This document shows, piece by piece, positions 9,311-18,719 of a DNA stretch of 64,000 nucleotides (its first letter is position 1; the number at the start of each line of letters is the position of its first letter). The notes below the pieces were generated by a model. The model was given only the letters and a program-made list of their open reading frames with translations, had not been told where the DNA came from and did no database searches. Source of the DNA: JBBTCX01 sp964494205 (GTDB lineage Bacteria; Planctomycetota; Phycisphaerae; UBA1845); assembly GCA_964494205.1 (NCBI GenBank), contig CAZBRD010000012.1, forward strand, positions 124,001 to 188,000. Direction: 5' to 3'. Position numbers and translations under genes: made by a program.

Positions 9311-11217
9311 AAACGTCAAAAAGTCAAAACGTCGAAAAGTCAAAACAGCGGCTAGCTGATTGTCGATTGGCGACACGCTGCGTGGGGGCGAAGTGCGATT
9401 GTCGATTTGGAAACCGGTCGCTTGCGCTCCCGGCTCTGTTTCGTAGAGACACGCTCGCAATTTGCTTGTCGTTTCTGATTCTTGGTATTGCCACGAATTC
9501 GATCCATGCGGATGAGTCGATCGTTAACTCGAAGCATGATCTTTCGGCGCTGGGGCCGGGGCCGATTCGGGCGATTCACGAAACGGAAGTGTGCATTTTC
9601 TGCCATGCGCCGCACAACGCGGAGCCGGACACGCCATTGTGGAACCGTGAGAATCCGCTGACGCACTATCGTATTTACCAAAGCTCGACGACGGACGCGC
9701 GGATCGATCAACCGTCGGGCCCGTCGAAGATGTGCCTGAGCTGTCACGATGGGTCGATGGCGCTCGGCAATGTGCTTTCGCGCCCAGTGACCGATCCGAT
9801 CGTAATGACGGCGCGGACGATTCCGCCGGGAACAACTGATTTGACGAACGATCTTTCCGACGATCACCCGATCGGTTTCCGCTATGATCGCGCGCTGTCG
9901 AATCGCGATCATCAAATTCGCGATCCCGGCGTGGTCAGCCCCATTCTACCGCTGGGCAAGCACAACGAGATGCACTGCACGACGTGTCACGATCCGCACA
10001 ATAATGAGCTTGGTGATTTCCTCCGCGTATCTGACCAGATGGCAGCCATCTGCATTTCGTGCCACGACATGGACGGATGGAATCACGCGTCGCACTGCAC
10101 CAGCGGAAAGCACGTCAGCGGGCGTGATGTGGACCCAACCGAGCGGCTCAAGTATGGCAGCGTGCGCGACAATGGCTGCATGAGCTGTCACAAGATTCAC
10201 TCCGCGCCAGAACATGAGCGGCTGCTGCGAAACAACCGCGAAGAAGATGGCTGTCTCAATTGCCATGACGGATCGGTGGCGGGGTTGAACATTGCCGGTC
10301 AGATTGGAAAGTTTTCGAGTCACCCGGTGGCGCTGCGGACCGGGACGCATGATCCGGACGAGAACCCGTTCACCATGCGGCGGCATTCGGAGTGCGTCGA
10401 TTGTCACAATCCGCACGCGGCGCAGCATAATCCGATCGGCGTGGTGCAGGGCACGCGCGGTCAACTCGTGCGCGGGCCGAATCTGAATGTGACCGGCGTG
10501 AGCATCAGCGGAACCGAAACTGACGATTCGCATTTTCTTTATGAAATCTGCTTCAAGTGTCACGGCGACAGCGTTGCGCGGCCTCGCCTGCGTGCGACGC
10601 AGCGACAGATCGCCCAGACCAATACGCGGTTGGAATTTCAGCCGAACAATCCGTCGTTCCACCCGATCGCCGGACCTCGTAGAAATCAGGACGTAGTGAG
10701 TCTGATCTCCCCGCTGAAAACGGGCAGCATCATTTCGTGCACCGATTGTCACAATAGCGATGAAGCTCGCTCCGAGGGCGGGTTTGGTCCGAATGGCCCG
10801 CACGGGTCGATCTTTGAACCTCTGCTGGTGCGCAACTACGAGCGTGATGACAACACGGTGGAGAGCGCGGAGGCGTATGCGCTTTGCTATGGCTGCCACA
10901 GTCGCGACAGTATTCTGAACAACGAGAGTTTCTCGCTGCATCAACGGCACGTTGTGGGGGCGAAGGCTTCGTGTAATACCTGCCACGATGCCCACGGGAT
11001 TTATCGCGGACAGGGCACCGAAACGAATCACGGCAGTCTGATCAATTTTGATTTGTCGGTTGTGACACCGGCGGATTCGCCAACTGGGCGTAGAATCGAA
11101 TACATCGACAATGGTCGGATGGCCGGAAGCTGCACGCTGACGTGTCACGGCATTCAGCACGTGAACTTCCCGTACGCGAACTTGCGCGGCGGTGTTGCGG
11201 CGACGAAGGCGCGGTAA
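9307..11217 (+). CDS. Exported multiheme c-type cytochrome, 11-12 hemes
   Basis: A 636-residue cytochrome with eleven CXXCH motifs (CIFCH, CLSCH, CTTCH, CISCH, CMSCH, CLNCH, CVDCH, CFKCH, CTDCH, CYGCH, CNTCH). A final CTLTCH could bind a twelfth heme with one extra residue. Many motifs are followed by D/N-PH or DGS, as in doubled-CXXCH family proteins. About 36 N-terminal residues are encoded by a repeat shared with the gene at 11968, and the true signal sequence (AICLSFLILGIA) comes only after them. The start codon overlaps the preceding stop (ATGA). Predicted role: the main wire or terminal reductase subunit of the barrel/NHL conduit. Extracellular or periplasmic location cannot be decided. 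Confidence 0.92.
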   Translation: MKTSKSQNVEKSKQRLADCRLATRCVGAKCDCRFGNRSLALPALFRRDTLAICLSFLILGIATNSIHADESIVNSKHDLSALGPGPIRAIHETEVCIFCHAPHNAEPDTPLWNRENPLTHYRIYQSSTTDARIDQPSGPSKMCLSCHDGSMALGNVLSRPVTDPIVMTARTIPPGTTDLTNDLSDDHPIGFRYDRALSNRDHQIRDPGVVSPILPLGKHNEMHCTTCHDPHNNELGDFLRVSDQMAAICISCHDMDGWNHASHCTSGKHVSGRDVDPTERLKYGSVRDNGCMSCHKIHSAPEHERLLRNNREEDGCLNCHDGSVAGLNIAGQIGKFSSHPVALRTGTHDPDENPFTMRRHSECVDCHNPHAAQHNPIGVVQGTRGQLVRGPNLNVTGVSISGTETDDSHFLYEICFKCHGDSVARPRLRATQRQIAQTNTRLEFQPNNPSFHPIAGPRRNQDVVSLISPLKTGSIISCTDCHNSDEARSEGGFGPNGPHGSIFEPLLVRNYERDDNTVESAEAYALCYGCHSRDSILNNESFSLHQRHVVGAKASCNTCHDAHGIYRGQGTETNHGSLINFDLSVVTPADSPTGRRIEYIDNGRMAGSCTLTCHGIQHVNFPYANLRGGVAATKAR

Positions 11218-11386
11218 GAATGTTCACTTGAATGCGACATGCATGGCAGGCGCGAAGAAAACGCTTGCGTTATCGAATGCGGAGACCCTCACCCCTGCCC
11301 CGTCGTGCTTCCGCTTTGGGCGCACTCCGTCTCAGAGGGAGAGGGAGAAACTCGAGGGCGATGAGACAATCATGCGGAGGAGCTAA
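11218..11386. repeat. Repeat-bearing spacer between the two conduit cytochrome genes
   Basis: The 169-base spacer contains a copy of the dispersed CCCTCACCC-TGCCC...GAGGGAGAGGGAG element (about 11284-11353). Related copies occur at 45533-45564 and 51677-51714. It separates two genes of an otherwise tightly packed operon and probably inserted there. Confidence 0.6.
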
Positions 11387-11971
11387 ATGAAAACTACTGC
11401 TCTCTTGCTTTTGTGTGCGACTATGATCTTCGGCGTGGTCGGCGGGTTGGCGCTGGCGGACATCGAGGGATCGAAGCACGATTTCAGCAATAAGGATTGG
11501 GCGGAGGGCGATTCGTGCGGCGTATGCCATGCACCGCATCGCGAAGAGCCGCCCAAGGCCGCTCCGTTGTGGGACCCGAATGCGGATTTGTCGCGGCGGT
11601 TTCTGGCGCCGACCTCGGGCAAGAGCATTCCCGGCGCGGGAACGATGTTGTGCATTCGGTGTCACGACGGAACGGTCGCGCGTGATACCATTTCCGGCGT
11701 GCCGAGCGAGCGATTCGCGAACAAGTTTAACCCCGGCGTGTTCGGCACGGGCCATGGCGCGACGGATCACCCGGTGGGCATCGAGTACCCGAAGATCGAC
11801 CAGGGTTATCGGCCGACGGAAAACGTGGAGGCCTCGAAGGCCGTGCGACTGCCCGAAGGTCGTGTGGAGTGCATATCGTGCCATGACCCGCACGATGAGG
11901 CTGGGGTCGAGCCGATGCTGGTGATGAGCAATAAGCGGAGTGCGCTTTGCCTGACGTGTCACAACAAATGA
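11387..11971 (+). CDS. Small exported tetraheme c-type cytochrome
   Basis: A 194-residue protein with a signal peptide ending GGLALA and a strong ribosome site (GGAGG, eight bases before ATG). Four heme motifs are visible: CGVCH, CIRCH, CISCH and CLTCH. The opening SKHDFSNKDW and CGVCHAPH resemble the first heme region of the larger upstream cytochrome, so the two belong to the same doubled-CXXCH lineage. It is probably the periplasmic or barrel-bound partner that passes electrons to or from the large cytochrome. Its stop overlaps the ATG of the second NHL gene by four bases. Confidence 0.9.
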   Translation: MKTTALLLLCATMIFGVVGGLALADIEGSKHDFSNKDWAEGDSCGVCHAPHREEPPKAAPLWDPNADLSRRFLAPTSGKSIPGAGTMLCIRCHDGTVARDTISGVPSERFANKFNPGVFGTGHGATDHPVGIEYPKIDQGYRPTENVEASKAVRLPEGRVECISCHDPHDEAGVEPMLVMSNKRSALCLTCHNK

Positions 11972-13191
11972 AAATGTCGAAAAGTCAAAACGTCGAAAAG
12001 TCAAAGCAAGGGCGCGGGAATTGTCGACTGTCGGCCCACTGCGTGGGGACGAAGTGCGATTGTCGAATGCATTGGGGACAATGTGCATCAATCGCGTTTG
12101 CGTTCATGGCGCTTGTTCAACTAGGTGGTTGCGCAGCGCCGAAACCGAAAGCGGAACTCGTTTACTTTCCTGCCCCGCCTGCACAGGCGCGTGTCGTGCA
12201 TTTGAAGTCGTTCAACTCGATCGAAGAGCTGATCCCGCGGCGCGCACATTGGCTCGATTCCTTTCTTGGCGAAGCGACCAGTACATCGGTAGGCACACCA
12301 TCGGGCTTGGCCTATCGCGATGATCATCTGTACATCTGTGACACGACGATCAACGCGGTGCAGGATTGGGATATTTCGACGGGCAAGGTGAGACGCATTG
12401 GCGGCGATGGCACGCTGCGGAAACCAATCAGCGTTGCGGTCGATGACAACAGCCACATGTATGTGGCTGACACCGCGCGTGGGGAGATTGTTGAATTCGA
12501 CGCCCAGAGTAGATACGTTCGTTCGCTCAAGCCGCCGGCTGTCGAGAGCTATCGACCGGTGGCGCTGTGCGTGGTTGATAAGACGCTTTATGCGGCTGAC
12601 ATCGCGCGGCACCTTATTGATCGCTTCTCGCTAGGCGACGGATCGCACATAGGGTCAATCGGCGCGGTCGGCAGTGGCGTCGGGCAATTGTATTACCCTA
12701 TGGGAATCGCCGGTCGCGGTGGCGAGGTTTATGCATCGGATTCGTTTAATGGGCGCGTGCAGGTTTTTGGAGACGAAGGAAAACCGCCGCGAACTTTCGG
12801 ACAGCCCGGCGATCGCTACGGTGATCTCGGCAAGCCGAAACAACTCAGCGTCGGACCGGATGGTACTATTTTCGTGGCTGATCCGGACTTCGCGCACGTG
12901 CATTTGTTCAACAAAGAGGGGCAATTGCTGATGCTGCTCGGCGGGCCGGAGGACAAGGCGGGCGGGACGCCGATGCCTGTCTCCACAGCCGTCTGCGAGT
13001 TCAAACAAGGTCCGCCGATTGAGGTCGATTCGGTGACGTATCCTACGTACCTCGTGCCGAGCACGCTGTCTCAGCTTGTGCCTGCGGACTTCGATGTTTC
13101 GTATTTTCTGTTTGTGGCTAACACCGTAGGGAGCAAGCGGATCAGCTTATTTGCTGTCGGGTTGGGGCACCCTGCGGGGCAATCAAAATAG
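11968..13191 (+). CDS. NHL-repeat beta-propeller lipoprotein, second copy in operon
   Basis: A 407-residue protein if translation starts at the ATGA overlap at 11968. The first 33 residues come from the same repeat found at 9307, and an alternative ATG at 12067 would give a normal lipoprotein signal with lipobox LGGC. The body has NHL-like blades (GLAYRDDHLYICDTTINAV, ISVAVDDNSHMYVADT, GIAGRGGEVYASDSFNGRV, LSVGPDGTIFVADPD). It is similar in architecture to the protein at 8222 but not a close copy. As the last gene of the operon it probably anchors or scaffolds the cytochrome complex at a membrane face; this role is inferred from context. Confidence 0.82.
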   Translation: MKMSKSQNVEKSKQGRGNCRLSAHCVGTKCDCRMHWGQCASIAFAFMALVQLGGCAAPKPKAELVYFPAPPAQARVVHLKSFNSIEELIPRRAHWLDSFLGEATSTSVGTPSGLAYRDDHLYICDTTINAVQDWDISTGKVRRIGGDGTLRKPISVAVDDNSHMYVADTARGEIVEFDAQSRYVRSLKPPAVESYRPVALCVVDKTLYAADIARHLIDRFSLGDGSHIGSIGAVGSGVGQLYYPMGIAGRGGEVYASDSFNGRVQVFGDEGKPPRTFGQPGDRYGDLGKPKQLSVGPDGTIFVADPDFAHVHLFNKEGQLLMLLGGPEDKAGGTPMPVSTAVCEFKQGPPIEVDSVTYPTYLVPSTLSQLVPADFDVSYFLFVANTVGSKRISLFAVGLGHPAGQSK

Positions 13192-13580
13192 TGCCGCAGT
13201 ACATTTGAATTTGCAGGGCACACAGCTATGAGCAGCAGTGCTCACAGAATAGTGGCACACGGCCTAATCCGATCGATACGCAATCAACATCCAAGATTCA
13301 ATCTCGCCCAGCTTGATAATTCACCGCAGGGCCGTATTTGTCGGTACTTCCGCACCTCATCAACACGAATCTGATTGAATTTCGCGGGGCTGTGCGTTAA
13401 AGTCACACGTAATCCAAGCCCTTGCCAGAATTTTATCGGTCGTATGGGGAAAAGGCATTGGCCATCTTAGTCGGGGTTCAAGAGGGGTAGGAATACAGGC
13501 ACCGGCTCTCCGCCCTAGTCGATGCGCTTGCGTTCACATACTCAACGCAAAACCGGACAAGACACTCAGGAGGAGATTCC
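13192..13580. other. Intergenic region with a dispersed repeat, upstream of the giant dockerin protein
   Basis: These 389 bases have no visible gene. Bases 13233-13262 match a repeat also found at 21129-21157 (core AGTGCTCACAG...GTGGCACACGG). The downstream end carries the ribosome site AGGAGGAG, five bases before the GTG at 13581. A terminator for the conduit operon is not obvious. Confidence 0.5.
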
Positions 13581-16500
13581 GTGCTTCATCGAATGGTCGG
13601 ATTTTTTGTTGTTGGGTTTGTCGCGGTCTTTGGCGGCGTGGCCGGGGCGGCGGATCAAGATTGGCTGGCGCAATACGGGCAGACGCGCATCGCATTTGAC
13701 CGCGAATTTTCGCAACGACACCCTGGAGTGTTCATTTCACTGACGGATGGGCGAAGTCTGTCACCGGCGGATTCTGTGGCGGATTTTGGAGTCGGTGCTT
13801 CATCGAGTCTTGAACTGTCATCTACCAACGGAATTCTCGACGAGTTATTTGCAGGAAGCCTGCGCCATAATGGCGGGCTGATGATTGTTGCGCGCGGTGC
13901 GGAAGTGTGGTTTTCTGATTTGACCGTTTCCGCCATCGGCGGAGGGTTCGTGATTCGAGCATCCGACAAGTCATTTGCGGATGCCGTGCTTGAACTGAAA
14001 GACTTGAAACTAGGGTTTGATCGCCCTACGCAGCAGGTGTTCATCGAAGCAATTGAATTAGTGATTTCAGCAACGCTCTCGCGCTCGCTCGGCGATGCGT
14101 CGCTGGCGGGTGAATCAATCGGCATGCTTGCATCCCGGGCTGGGCTCGTGTTGACGCGAGATGAATCGATCGTGCCAGGCGATGGCACTTACGGCGGCGT
14201 GGCTGGTGGTAATAACGGCACCAACTGCTGGAACGTCGGCGAGCCGCTGGTCGGGCCTGACGTGATCGTCGGTGTGCTTTACAGCGTGGGGAATTACTCG
14301 AACTTCGGCGGCACTGACGCGTTTTCATTCGGCACCGTTTCATGCAACATTGGGAGTCAGAACCTCCAGTGGGTGGCGGCAACGAACCAGCATCCCGTCA
14401 TCGGGCAGAATGTTTTTCGGCTCAAAAATGGCCGATTTGAGCAGATCGGTCAGGCGTGGCTCAAGCATGGTTTCACGGCGCTGACGAATAATGACTGCGG
14501 CTGCGGGTGCAACGGCGTCGGCGGGACGCAACTCGGTGTTGGCTGCTCCGACCCGTATTCGGCGGGATTGAACGGCGGGCAGGACGGTCAGGGTCCGAAA
14601 TTCGAGGTGAACGCACATACGGGCTATTTCGAATACCCGTACTCGGAGGGAAACCAAGGTCCGACGGGCAATTCGATCTATAAGCGCGTGCAGGTAGCCA
14701 TCAGCGATATCAACCCCACGCTTAACGGCGGCGGGCAGTATTTCGTCGAAGCTCAGTACGTGACACCCGACGATGCGGCGGCCAGCCACCAGAATAACAA
14801 CTGCTCGTATCGAGAGATTGATTTCACCGACGACAACTTCGACGGCAATTGGGATGTCGATCTCGCGGCTGGTTCGTCCACGCAACGCGAGCAACCGGCC
14901 ATTCGTGCTTGGAAGGACAACGATGCGACCGTTACCGAGACAAATGTCCAGGTTCCCAACGATGGTTTGGTGATCGTTTCATCGAAGGCGACGAGCCTTG
15001 GCGGAGGGATGTATCACTATGAATACGCGGTGCAGAACGTGAACTGCGATCGGTCGATCGGCAGCTTCACCGTGCCGTTTCAGCCGGGAACGGTTGTGCA
15101 GAACGTGGGTTTCCACGACGTGGCGTACCATAGCGGCGAGCCCTACGATGGCACGGATTGGTCATCTAGTGTCAGCAGTTCTGACGTCACGTGGACAACG
15201 CAAACTTATCACAACAATTCAAACGCCAACGCGCTGCGCTGGGGAACCTTGTACAACTTCCGTTTCGACGCGAATTCAGCCCCGATCACGATTCACACGA
15301 CGCTGGGGATTTTCAAACCGGGTGCGCCCAACGCGGTGACAGCGACTGCGGTCGTACCCGCGGGGTCGCCGCCGATGTGCGGCAACGAAGTGATTGAGAC
15401 GGCTGAGGAATGCGATCCACCCGACGGAGTGCATTGCGATGCGCAGTGCCAGTGGGTTTGCGGTGATGGTGTTCCGCAATCGGGCGAGCAGTGCGATGAC
15501 GGCGACATGACGAACGACGACGAGTGCACGAATCAGTGCACGTCGCCCGCTTGTCTCGATGGAATCACGCAGGCCGGTGAAGAATGTGACGACGGCAATG
15601 CGACGCCGGACGATGGTTGCACAGATTTCTGCACGTTGCCCGCCTGCGGCGACGGCGTTCTGCAAATCGGGGCTGGCGAGCAGTGCGATGACGACAACAC
15701 GATGAGCGGTGACGGTTGCAGCTCGACGTGCCAGAGTGAGTCGATCGATTTGTGCACCGGCGACGCGGTGATTACCGATGGCGTCACAATGTTCTCCACC
15801 GTCGACACGACCACTGACGGACCGGTTCCAGCCTGTGCGGAGAACAACGCGACCGGCTCGAACGACGTGTGGTTCAATTACACCGCCACCTGTAATGGCG
15901 ACCTTGAAGTCTCGACATGCAACACGGTGAACTACAACAGCGTGATTGTTGTTTATGACGGTTGTGGGTGCGGACCGTTCACGCAGCTTGGGTGTGACAA
16001 TGACACCGCCGGTTGCACGAACACATCCCGCGTGACGGTGCCTGTATCGCAGGGCGATTGCTACAAGATTCGCATCGGCGGCTTCACGGGCAGTTCCGAG
16101 GGCAGCGGCACGGTCAGCGTGACATGCACGGGGACTGTTTGCGGAGACTCGACGATTGAAGCCGGTGAGGAATGTGACCCGCCAAATGGAACGACCTGTG
16201 CCGCGAACTGTCAGAGAATCCCGATCTGCGGCGATGGACATATCGACGCGCCAGAGACTTGCGACGATATGAACTTGATCTCGGCTGACGGTTGCAGCGC
16301 GACCTGCCAGACGGAGCTTGTCGCGCCAAACAACATGTGTTCCAACCAGATTAGTGTGGGCGAGGGCACGCGTGGCTTCTTCACGAGCGGCGCGACCACC
16401 GATGGGCCTAATGAGACGCTGGGGAATTGCAGCAAGTTTGGATCGACGCAAATCGACAATGACGTGTGGTTCTGCTACACGCCGACCTGCAATGGCACTG

Positions 16501-18386
16501 CGACGGTGAGCCTGTGCGGCAGTTCGTACGACACGAAGATGGCCGTGTACGACGGCTGTGCGTGCCCCACAATCGCGTCGGCAATTGAGTGCAATGACGA
16601 TACTTGCGCGAATGCGTCGCAGGTTTCGTTCGGTGTAGCCATGGGAGCATCGTACCTGCTTCGCCTCGGCGGCTATCTGGGCGCGAGCGGTAGCGGAACG
16701 ATGACGATCTCGTGCGCACCGATGGGTTGCCAATCGGATGGTGAATGCGCCGACACGAACCTGTGCACCACGGACTTCTGCGACGGAGGAACGTGCGTCA
16801 ACGCGAACAACAGCGAGGCTTGTGACGACGGCGACGATTGCACTTTGGATGATGCGTGTTCGGGCGGATCGTGCGTGGGTGGGCTGCCTCCGAATTGTGC
16901 TCCGGGGTCATCCAACTGCACGGATTGCAACGCGAACGATATTCGCGACGACTGCGAAGGGTTGGCTGACTGCGATTTCAACGGCCTGCCCGATGTTTGC
17001 GAATTCGCTGATTGCAACAACAACACGATCGCGGACGTCTGCGATATCTTCAGCCGCCCCGAATCCGACTGCGATGGCGGTCCGTTGGGCAATGTGGCTG
17101 CGGGCGGTTCTCGCTATAACACGATCTGTATTTCTTGCCACGGCCCGAACGGAATGGGTGCATTCGGTCCGAACATTCAGGACTATTCGCGCGTGCAGAT
17201 TTGGAACATGCTACTCCCCCCCACCGATCACCCGGGCGGCGCTCATCCCGAATACACGCAGCAGGATTTCGCTGACCTCGAAGCGTATCTTTCGCAATCC
17301 GGCAGTCGCGGTCGACCCGACCGAATTCCGGATTCTTGCCAGACGCTGAACGATTGCGATCAGGACGGAACTTCGGACGCTTGCGAGCTGGAAGCGGGTA
17401 CTCAGATTGATAACGATTTCGACGGTGTTCCGGACTTGTGCGTTTGCGATTCCAACGATGACTGCGACGACCTCGATTTCTGCAACGGCACAGAAACGTG
17501 CGCAGGAGGCGCGTGCGTCAACGGCAGAATCCCGTGCCCGGGCATGAACTGCAATGAAGCCAACGATACGTGCGGCGATTGCTCGACTGATACGGATTGC
17601 AGCGATGGAAAATTCTGCACCGGCGTCGAGACGTGCGTCAGCGGTGCTTGCGTGCCGGGTGCCTACCCGTGCACCGGGCAATTGTGCAATGAGGCGAACG
17701 ACACCTGCGTCAGTTGCCTTACGAACGTGAATTGCGACGACAACCTCTATTGCAACGGGGCGGAGACATGCGTTTCCGGTTCGTGCGTTCCGGGCAGCAA
17801 CCCGTGCACGTCGGGAACGTGTTATGAGGAAGGCGAGTTATGCGTCCCTAACACGTGCACCGCGCCGATGGTAGAGAGCCAAGGTTGTCGCTATCTGAAG
17901 GTCACGCCCTCTCCTTCCAGCGGACCGGTGGCGATTATCGTGTACGGCGCGATGAATGATCCGCAGGTGGAGTGCGTCGAGCGGTACGTGCAGGCTGACG
18001 GTCGGCTTGGGGTTTTCCCTGTGTTCCAGACGCCAGCGACGTGGGGAACGATCAACGTGCGCGGGGCCCAGATTTTCCCGAACAAGACATACGAAGTCGT
18101 GCAGGATTGTGGCGCCGAAGGGTTGGCAGTGCTTTCGAGCGGCGTGTTCTCGACAACGTGGAAGTTCGGCGACACGGCCAACAACGGCATCATCAATCTT
18201 GACGACATCCTCTGCGTGCTCAACGGATTCGGCGGTTCCTTCAACACGATGCCCTCGTTCTGCAAGAAGCCCGGTGTGGACCTCGTGGGGTGTACGCCGA
18301 ACTATGTCATTGATCTCGATGACATCCTGGCAGTGCTGAACGCGTTTTCGGGCGGCCAACTGAATTGCTCGATACCGTGTCAGTGA
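13581..18386 (+). CDS. Giant Cys-rich secreted protein with DUF4215-like repeats, heme-c domain and dockerin tail
   Basis: A 1601-residue exported protein starting at GTG with a strong ribosome site. Visible order: signal peptide; an uncharacterised 590-residue N-terminal region; Myxococcus-type Cys-rich repeats (CGDG..Q.GEQCDDG, about 600-720); two beta-sandwich domains beginning C.GDAVITDG and C.NQISVGEG; another Cys-rich repeat between them; EGF-like CTTDFCDGGTCV segments; a short cytochrome-c-like domain with CISCHGPNG (about 1175-1245); three more DDLDFCNGTETC-type repeats; and a C-terminal dockerin-like pair (NLDDILCVLNGF, DLDDILAVLNAF). It is probably surface-attached. The single heme motif inside a structural protein is unusual. 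Confidence 0.87.
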   Translation: MLHRMVGFFVVGFVAVFGGVAGAADQDWLAQYGQTRIAFDREFSQRHPGVFISLTDGRSLSPADSVADFGVGASSSLELSSTNGILDELFAGSLRHNGGLMIVARGAEVWFSDLTVSAIGGGFVIRASDKSFADAVLELKDLKLGFDRPTQQVFIEAIELVISATLSRSLGDASLAGESIGMLASRAGLVLTRDESIVPGDGTYGGVAGGNNGTNCWNVGEPLVGPDVIVGVLYSVGNYSNFGGTDAFSFGTVSCNIGSQNLQWVAATNQHPVIGQNVFRLKNGRFEQIGQAWLKHGFTALTNNDCGCGCNGVGGTQLGVGCSDPYSAGLNGGQDGQGPKFEVNAHTGYFEYPYSEGNQGPTGNSIYKRVQVAISDINPTLNGGGQYFVEAQYVTPDDAAASHQNNNCSYREIDFTDDNFDGNWDVDLAAGSSTQREQPAIRAWKDNDATVTETNVQVPNDGLVIVSSKATSLGGGMYHYEYAVQNVNCDRSIGSFTVPFQPGTVVQNVGFHDVAYHSGEPYDGTDWSSSVSSSDVTWTTQTYHNNSNANALRWGTLYNFRFDANSAPITIHTTLGIFKPGAPNAVTATAVVPAGSPPMCGNEVIETAEECDPPDGVHCDAQCQWVCGDGVPQSGEQCDDGDMTNDDECTNQCTSPACLDGITQAGEECDDGNATPDDGCTDFCTLPACGDGVLQIGAGEQCDDDNTMSGDGCSSTCQSESIDLCTGDAVITDGVTMFSTVDTTTDGPVPACAENNATGSNDVWFNYTATCNGDLEVSTCNTVNYNSVIVVYDGCGCGPFTQLGCDNDTAGCTNTSRVTVPVSQGDCYKIRIGGFTGSSEGSGTVSVTCTGTVCGDSTIEAGEECDPPNGTTCAANCQRIPICGDGHIDAPETCDDMNLISADGCSATCQTELVAPNNMCSNQISVGEGTRGFFTSGATTDGPNETLGNCSKFGSTQIDNDVWFCYTPTCNGTATVSLCGSSYDTKMAVYDGCACPTIASAIECNDDTCANASQVSFGVAMGASYLLRLGGYLGASGSGTMTISCAPMGCQSDGECADTNLCTTDFCDGGTCVNANNSEACDDGDDCTLDDACSGGSCVGGLPPNCAPGSSNCTDCNANDIRDDCEGLADCDFNGLPDVCEFADCNNNTIADVCDIFSRPESDCDGGPLGNVAAGGSRYNTICISCHGPNGMGAFGPNIQDYSRVQIWNMLLPPTDHPGGAHPEYTQQDFADLEAYLSQSGSRGRPDRIPDSCQTLNDCDQDGTSDACELEAGTQIDNDFDGVPDLCVCDSNDDCDDLDFCNGTETCAGGACVNGRIPCPGMNCNEANDTCGDCSTDTDCSDGKFCTGVETCVSGACVPGAYPCTGQLCNEANDTCVSCLTNVNCDDNLYCNGAETCVSGSCVPGSNPCTSGTCYEEGELCVPNTCTAPMVESQGCRYLKVTPSPSSGPVAIIVYGAMNDPQVECVERYVQADGRLGVFPVFQTPATWGTINVRGAQIFPNKTYEVVQDCGAEGLAVLSSGVFSTTWKFGDTANNGIINLDDILCVLNGFGGSFNTMPSFCKKPGVDLVGCTPNYVIDLDDILAVLNAFSGGQLNCSIPCQ

Positions 18387-18414
18387 TCGGCCAAGCTTAG
18401 AGATTAGCCCCCTA

Positions 18415-18446
18415 AATCCCCCCTTGCTAAGGGGGGATTCTTTTTT
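18415..18446 (+). terminator. Intrinsic terminator formed by a dispersed repeat
   Basis: An 11-base perfect stem, AATCCCCCCTT / AAGGGGGGATT, with loop GCT is followed by CTTTTTT. It lies 28 bases after the giant dockerin gene. The same core occurs at 30175-30209 and, degenerate, at 41529-41562, so a repeat family supplies the terminator. Confidence 0.85.
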
Positions 18447-18614
18447 CGAATCGCAATATCGGAAACGCAGTAGCAGCTTCAATTCTGCCGCGATTCTGGA
18501 ATTCTGCGGACTCCTCCCGTCCATGTCGCGTCCATTCATGAAGCGGGTGAAAACGCTCGCTCCTAAGCCAACAACAGAAATGCCTGGCGAATTGAATCAT
18601 GCGTTGTAACGCGT

Positions 18615-18668
18615 GGACGTGGCGTTCCATTTTGTAGTCCGCGGTGGTCGCCACGTCCCGCATTTTTT
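18615..18668 (+). terminator. Second hairpin with T-run
   Basis: Arms GGACGTGGCG (18615-18624) and CGCCACGTCC (18649-18658) enclose a 24-base loop and are followed by CGCATTTTTT. It could end a short transcript starting after the first terminator, or act as a leader element for the small gene at 18720. Confidence 0.55.
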
Positions 18669-18719
18669 CGAACGAAGGAGACTTTTGAACGAGACCCTAT
18701 TCTTTGGGGAGGACGAATC

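Larger units (their letters stand above)
18387..18719. other. Intergenic region with two hairpin terminators
   Basis: No gene is seen in these 333 bases. They contain a strong terminator-like repeat at 18415-18446 and a second hairpin with a T-run at 18615-18668, listed separately. Confidence 0.6.

Noticed and set aside
7306..12612. Many long minus-strand frames opposite the conduit operon
   Set aside because: They are shadows of GC-skewed plus-strand genes and show no family motif.
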